From Falsiroseomonas sp038250135 (GTDB lineage: Bacteria; Pseudomonadota; Alphaproteobacteria; Acetobacterales; Acetobacteraceae), in the NCBI GenBank assembly GCA_038250135.1, contig JBBSCP010000181.1, positions 1 to 9,280 on the forward strand: a stretch of DNA of 9,280 nt, read 5' to 3'. Position 1 is the stretch's first letter, and every line of letters begins with the position of its first letter. Shown here piece by piece: positions 6,555 to 9,280 of the stretch. Under the pieces are notes generated by a model. It was given only the letters and a program-made list of their open reading frames with translations. It did no database searches and was not told the origin of the DNA. A program made the position numbers and the translations under genes.

Positions 6555-8177
6555 ATGATTCGTCTCGACAACATCAGCAAGCAGCAAGGCCCGCAGATCC
6601 TCTTCATCGAGGCTTCGGCGGCGCTCCAGAAGGGCGAGAAGATCGGCCTCGTCGGTCCCAACGGCGCCGGCAAGACCACACTGTTCCGCATGATTACCGG
6701 GCAGGAGACGCCCGATGAAGGGCTCGTGCTGGTCGAGCGCGGCGTCAGCATCGGCTTCTTCAGCCAGGATGTGGGCGAGATGTCCGGCCGCAGCGCGGTA
6801 ACGGAGGTGATGGACGGCGCCGGCGATGTCAGCGCTGTCGCGGCCGAACTCGCGCAGTTGGAAGCGGCGATGGCGGACCCTGAGCAGTTCGACCAGCTCG
6901 ACGCCATCATCGAGCGCTTCGGCGAGGTGCAGGCGCACTTCGAGGCACTCGGCGGCTATGCGCTGGAGGGCCAGGCGCGCGAGGTGCTGGCCGGGCTCAG
7001 CTTCAGCCAGGAGATGATGGAGGGCGATGTCGGCAAGCTCTCCGGCGGCTGGAAGATGCGCGTGGCGCTGGCGCGAATCCTGCTGATGCGCCCGGATGTG
7101 ATGCTGCTGGACGAGCCGAGCAACCACCTCGACCTCGAGAGCCTGATCTGGCTGGAGCAATTCCTCGGCGGCTATGACGGCGCGCTGCTGATGACCTCGC
7201 ATGACCGGGAGTTCATGAACCGTATCATCAACAAGGTGATCGAGATCGATGGCGGCACGCTGACCTCCTATGCCGGCAATTACGATTTCTACGAGCAGCA
7301 GCGCGCACTCTCCGAGAAGCAGCAGCAGGCGCAGTTCGAACGCCAGCAGGCGATGCTGGCGAAGGAGATCAAGTTCATCGAGCGCTTCAAGGCCCGCGCC
7401 TCGCACGCGGCGCAAGTCCAGAGCCGCGTGAAGAAGCTCGACAAGATCGAACGCGTGGAGCCGCCGAAACGCCGCCAGAGCCTATCCTTCGAATTCCTGC
7501 CCGCGCCGCGCTCGGGCGAGGATGTCGTCAACCTGCGTGGCGTGCACAAGCGCTACGGCAAGCGAGTGATCTACGAGGGGCTGGATTTCCTGCTCCGGCG
7601 GCGTGAGCGCTGCTGCGTGCTCGGCACCAACGGCGCAGGCAAATCGACGCTGCTCAAACTCGTCACCGGCGCAACCGAGCCCGATGCCGGCAGCGTCGCA
7701 CTCGGCGGCAGCGTGCGGATGGCCTATTTCGCGCAGCACGCGATGGAGTTGCTCGGTGGCGAGAACACCGTCTTCGCGCAGTTGGAGGAAGCCTTCCCGC
7801 GCGCACCCCAAGGTTCGTTGCGCGCGCTGGCGGGCTGCTTCGGCTTCTCGGGCGATGAGGTGGAGAAGCGCACCCGTGTGCTCTCGGGCGGCGAGAAGGC
7901 GCGGCTGGTGATGGCGTTGATGCTCTACGACCCGCCGAACTTCCTGGTGCTGGACGAGCCGACGAACCATCTCGACATGGCGACGAAGGAAATGCTGATC
8001 GCCGCCTTGGCGCAGTACGAAGGCACGATGCTGTTCGTCTCGCATGACCGGCATTTCCTCAGCGCACTGTCGAACCGCGTGCTGGAACTGACGCCAGAGG
8101 GCGTTCGCCGTTACGATGGAGGCTACACGGAATACGTGGCGCGCACCGGACATGAGGCGCCGGGCCTGCGGAGGTGA
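6555..8177 (+). CDS. ABC-F family ATPase with two nucleotide-binding domains
   Basis: A soluble 540-residue protein with duplicated ABC ATPase domains and no membrane segment, so it is not a transport subunit. Domain 1 has Walker A GPNGAGKT at 34-41, signature LSGGW at 162-166 and Walker B ending in catalytic E187 (LLLDEPSNHLDL). Domain 2 has GTNGAGKS at 357-364, LSGGE at 443-447 and E468 (LVLDEPTNHLDM). A charged, helical linker rich in Gln, Lys and Arg at about 240-315 separates them; in ABC-F proteins this part reaches the ribosome's P-site tRNA region. Members such as EttA, Uup and YbiT ease stalled translation or ribosome assembly; I cannot assign the subfamily with certainty. The start ATG lacks a Shine-Dalgarno sequence. 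It is divergent from the oxidase operon and shows no evident functional link to it, and should not be counted as that importer's missing ATPase. Confidence 0.95.
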   Translation: MIRLDNISKQQGPQILFIEASAALQKGEKIGLVGPNGAGKTTLFRMITGQETPDEGLVLVERGVSIGFFSQDVGEMSGRSAVTEVMDGAGDVSAVAAELAQLEAAMADPEQFDQLDAIIERFGEVQAHFEALGGYALEGQAREVLAGLSFSQEMMEGDVGKLSGGWKMRVALARILLMRPDVMLLDEPSNHLDLESLIWLEQFLGGYDGALLMTSHDREFMNRIINKVIEIDGGTLTSYAGNYDFYEQQRALSEKQQQAQFERQQAMLAKEIKFIERFKARASHAAQVQSRVKKLDKIERVEPPKRRQSLSFEFLPAPRSGEDVVNLRGVHKRYGKRVIYEGLDFLLRRRERCCVLGTNGAGKSTLLKLVTGATEPDAGSVALGGSVRMAYFAQHAMELLGGENTVFAQLEEAFPRAPQGSLRALAGCFGFSGDEVEKRTRVLSGGEKARLVMALMLYDPPNFLVLDEPTNHLDMATKEMLIAALAQYEGTMLFVSHDRHFLSALSNRVLELTPEGVRRYDGGYTEYVARTGHEAPGLRR

Positions 8178-8213
8178 ACGGCGAGGGAGATCGCAATCGA
8201 GGCCGCCGAAACC

Positions 8214-8247
8214 CCTTGCCGCGGCAGCGCAAGGCACTCTAACTTTT
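8214..8247 (+). terminator. Weak intrinsic terminator candidate after the ABC-F gene
   Basis: CCTTGC (8214-8219) and GCAAGG (8229-8234) form a perfect 6-base stem with a 9-base loop, 37 bases past the ABC-F stop. The T run (8244-8247) is only four long and starts 9 bases after the stem, so termination would be inefficient. Confidence 0.3.
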
Positions 8248-8262
8248 GTGCCTGTCAGCACA
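8247..8262. promoter_or_regulatory. 16-base palindrome upstream of the hydrolase pair, possible operator
   Basis: TGTGC (8247-8251) and GCACA (8258-8262) are perfect inverted arms around six bases, 44 bases before the GTG of the first hydrolase gene. Size and position fit a dimeric repressor site, but no regulator gene lies in the window and no clear -10/-35 pair was identified beside it. Confidence 0.3.
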
Positions 8263-8306
8263 TGAAATTGATCAGGCGCTGAGTAGGCACTGGAGCGCCA
8301 TCGAGC

Positions 8307-8933
8307 GTGACTGATACCGCTCTCATCGTCATCGACATGCAGGTGGATTTCTGCGCGCCCGGTGGATGGGTTGACCAGCTTGGCGAGGATGTCAGCAACA
8401 CGCGCGCGGTGATCGCGCCCATTGCGGCATTGCTCGATCGCTGCCGCTCGGCGGGCATGAGCATCGTGCATACACGTGAAGGCCATCGGCCGGACCTTGC
8501 GGATCTGCACGCCAACAAGCGTTGGAGGACCCGCGTGCATGGCCTTGGCATCGGCGATACCGGGCGGCAAGGTCGCATCCTGACGCGTGGCGAACCGGGC
8601 TGGCAGATCGTGCCGGAGCTCTCGCCGCGCGCCGATGAGGTGGTAATCGACAAACCCGGAAAGGGCGCCTTCCACGCGACGGCGCTCGACCTGCTGCTGC
8701 GTTCGCGCGGCCTCCGCCATCTGCTGATCGCTGGCGTCACCACGGATTGCTGCGTGCAGGCGACGATGCGCGAGGCTGCAGAGCGTGGCTACGCCGCCAC
8801 GTTGCTGGAGGAGTGTTGCGCCGCGGTCGAAGCACGAAACCACGAAGCGACGCTCGACATCCTGCGCGCCGGCGGTGGACGCTGGGGCCGTGTGATGCGC
8901 AGCGCGGACGCGCTGAACGAGCTCGGCGCTTGA
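8307..8933 (+). CDS. Isochorismatase-fold cysteine hydrolase, close to biuret amidohydrolase
   Basis: A 208-residue cytoplasmic hydrolase with the triad D10 (VIDMQVDFC), K116 (IDKPGKGAF) and C149 (GVTTDCCV). The spacings (106 and 139 residues) equal those I recall for Rhizobium biuret hydrolase BiuH (Asp36, Lys142, Cys175). Long motifs are shared with it, including HTREGHRPDLADL, NKRWR and GRILTRGEPGW. BiuH converts biuret to allophanate and ammonia; triuret hydrolase and RutB are related. The position of BiuH Gln215, a substrate contact as I remember it, is G189 here, so the substrate may differ. The GTG at 8307 is the only in-frame start after a stop at 8280-8282; GGAG lies 11 bases before it. 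It lacks the N-terminal extension of BiuH. The next gene starts on its stop codon, so the two are coupled. Confidence 0.88.
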   Translation: MTDTALIVIDMQVDFCAPGGWVDQLGEDVSNTRAVIAPIAALLDRCRSAGMSIVHTREGHRPDLADLHANKRWRTRVHGLGIGDTGRQGRILTRGEPGWQIVPELSPRADEVVIDKPGKGAFHATALDLLLRSRGLRHLLIAGVTTDCCVQATMREAAERGYAATLLEECCAAVEARNHEATLDILRAGGGRWGRVMRSADALNELGA

Positions 8934-9280
8934 GCTTTCGCCAGGTTGCCGCTTCGCCCTATGCATGGCCCTTCGATGGCGCCTGGAGCGCCGCCGACAC
9001 AGCAGTCCTGGCCATCGACCTCCAGCTTTGGCTCATGCGGGCGTTGGCGCGCCAGGATGTGGAGGAAGCCGCCACGCAGCTGATCGAAGCCGCGCGCCGT
9101 GGGGCCGTGCCGGTGCTGTTCACGGCACGCCTCGGATTCGACGATCACCGGCCAATCGACCCCGCACTCGTGGATTCCCGCCCGCCTGCTTCGGGTGAGG
9201 CACGCGCAATCCTGCCTGCCCTCGAGCCTCCCTCGACATTCGACGTGATCGAGCGCCGCGGATGGAGCGCCTTCACCGGC
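8930..9280 (+). CDS. Second isochorismatase-fold protein, triad lysine replaced by arginine, 3' end outside window
   Basis: A frame that starts with TTG overlapping the previous TGA (TTGA, 8930-8933) stays open for 117 codons to the window edge. The protein begins SFRQVAASPYAWPFDG, like the N-terminal PYPWPYNG extension of BiuH-type hydrolases, then TAVLAIDLQ with D30 at the catalytic Asp position. The visible part ends VIERRGWSAFTG, which aligns with VIDKPGKGAFHAT of its upstream neighbour, putting R109 where the triad Lys should be. The segment between the two motifs is about 27 residues shorter than in the neighbour and lacks the HTREGHRPDL region. The catalytic Cys would lie beyond the edge. 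It could be a degenerate or non-catalytic partner of the first hydrolase or an enzyme with altered chemistry. The rare start codon is supported only by family similarity and the overlap. Confidence 0.75.
   Translation, partial: MSFRQVAASPYAWPFDGAWSAADTAVLAIDLQLWLMRALARQDVEEAATQLIEAARRGAVPVLFTARLGFDDHRPIDPALVDSRPPASGEARAILPALEPPSTFDVIERRGWSAFTG

Noticed and set aside
6555..8177. ABC-F gene as the missing ATPase of the nearby importer
   Set aside because: Two fused ABC domains with a charged linker and no transporter coupling features identify a translation-type ABC-F protein, and it is transcribed divergently from the importer.
7482..8966. Long open frame of 494 codons on the minus strand across the ABC-F gene end and the first hydrolase gene
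   Set aside because: It lies antisense to two clear enzyme genes, its protein is rich in Arg, His and Ala without any family motif, and such frames are common opposite GC-rich genes.

Overview
The window is GC-rich DNA with tightly packed genes and long spurious antisense frames. Protein styles (Tat-type solute-binding protein, HisM/GlnP-type permeases, short overlaps) suggest an alphaproteobacterium, perhaps a Roseomonas-like member of the Acetobacteraceae. This taxonomic guess is inference. No rRNA, tRNA, insertion sequence, CRISPR array or phage gene was seen.

Layout. (1) At the left edge, on the plus strand, is the C-terminal part of a questin oxidase-like protein (1-998). It converges, with only 4 bases between stop codons, on (2) a six-gene minus-strand operon read from 6468 down to 1003. 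In order, the operon encodes a sarcosine-oxidase-like FAD amine oxidase, an isopenicillin N synthase-type Fe(II) oxygenase, an HD-domain protein resembling the PhnZ/TmpB mixed-valence di-iron oxygenases, a polar-amino-acid ABC permease, a family 3 solute-binding protein and a second permease. Junctions are overlaps or gaps under 40 bases; the oxygenase/HD junction is a 4-base ATGA overlap. No transport ATPase is encoded. (3) A divergent 86-base spacer separates this operon from (4) an ABC-F translation-type ATPase on the plus strand (6555-8177). (5) A 129-base spacer holds a weak terminator-like hairpin and a 16-base palindrome. (6) Two isochorismatase-fold hydrolase genes follow in tandem. 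The first is very like biuret hydrolase and has a full Asp-Lys-Cys triad. The second runs off the right edge, and its triad lysine position is arginine.

How the genes may work together. The operon looks like an uptake-and-oxidation unit. A zwitterionic amine or amino acid-like compound would be captured by the binding protein and imported by the permease pair with an ATPase encoded elsewhere. It would then be processed by three oxygen-using enzymes: amine oxidation by the flavoprotein, hydroxylation by the Fe(II) enzyme, and C-C or C-P type cleavage by the HD enzyme. The oxygenase-then-HD pairing is analogous to PhnY/PhnZ and TmpA/TmpB, but the first enzyme belongs to a different Fe(II) oxygenase family and no phosphonate-specific gene is present, so the substrate is unknown. 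This operon is the best candidate here for an undescribed pathway. The tandem hydrolases could belong to a separate urea-derivative or amide nitrogen pathway.
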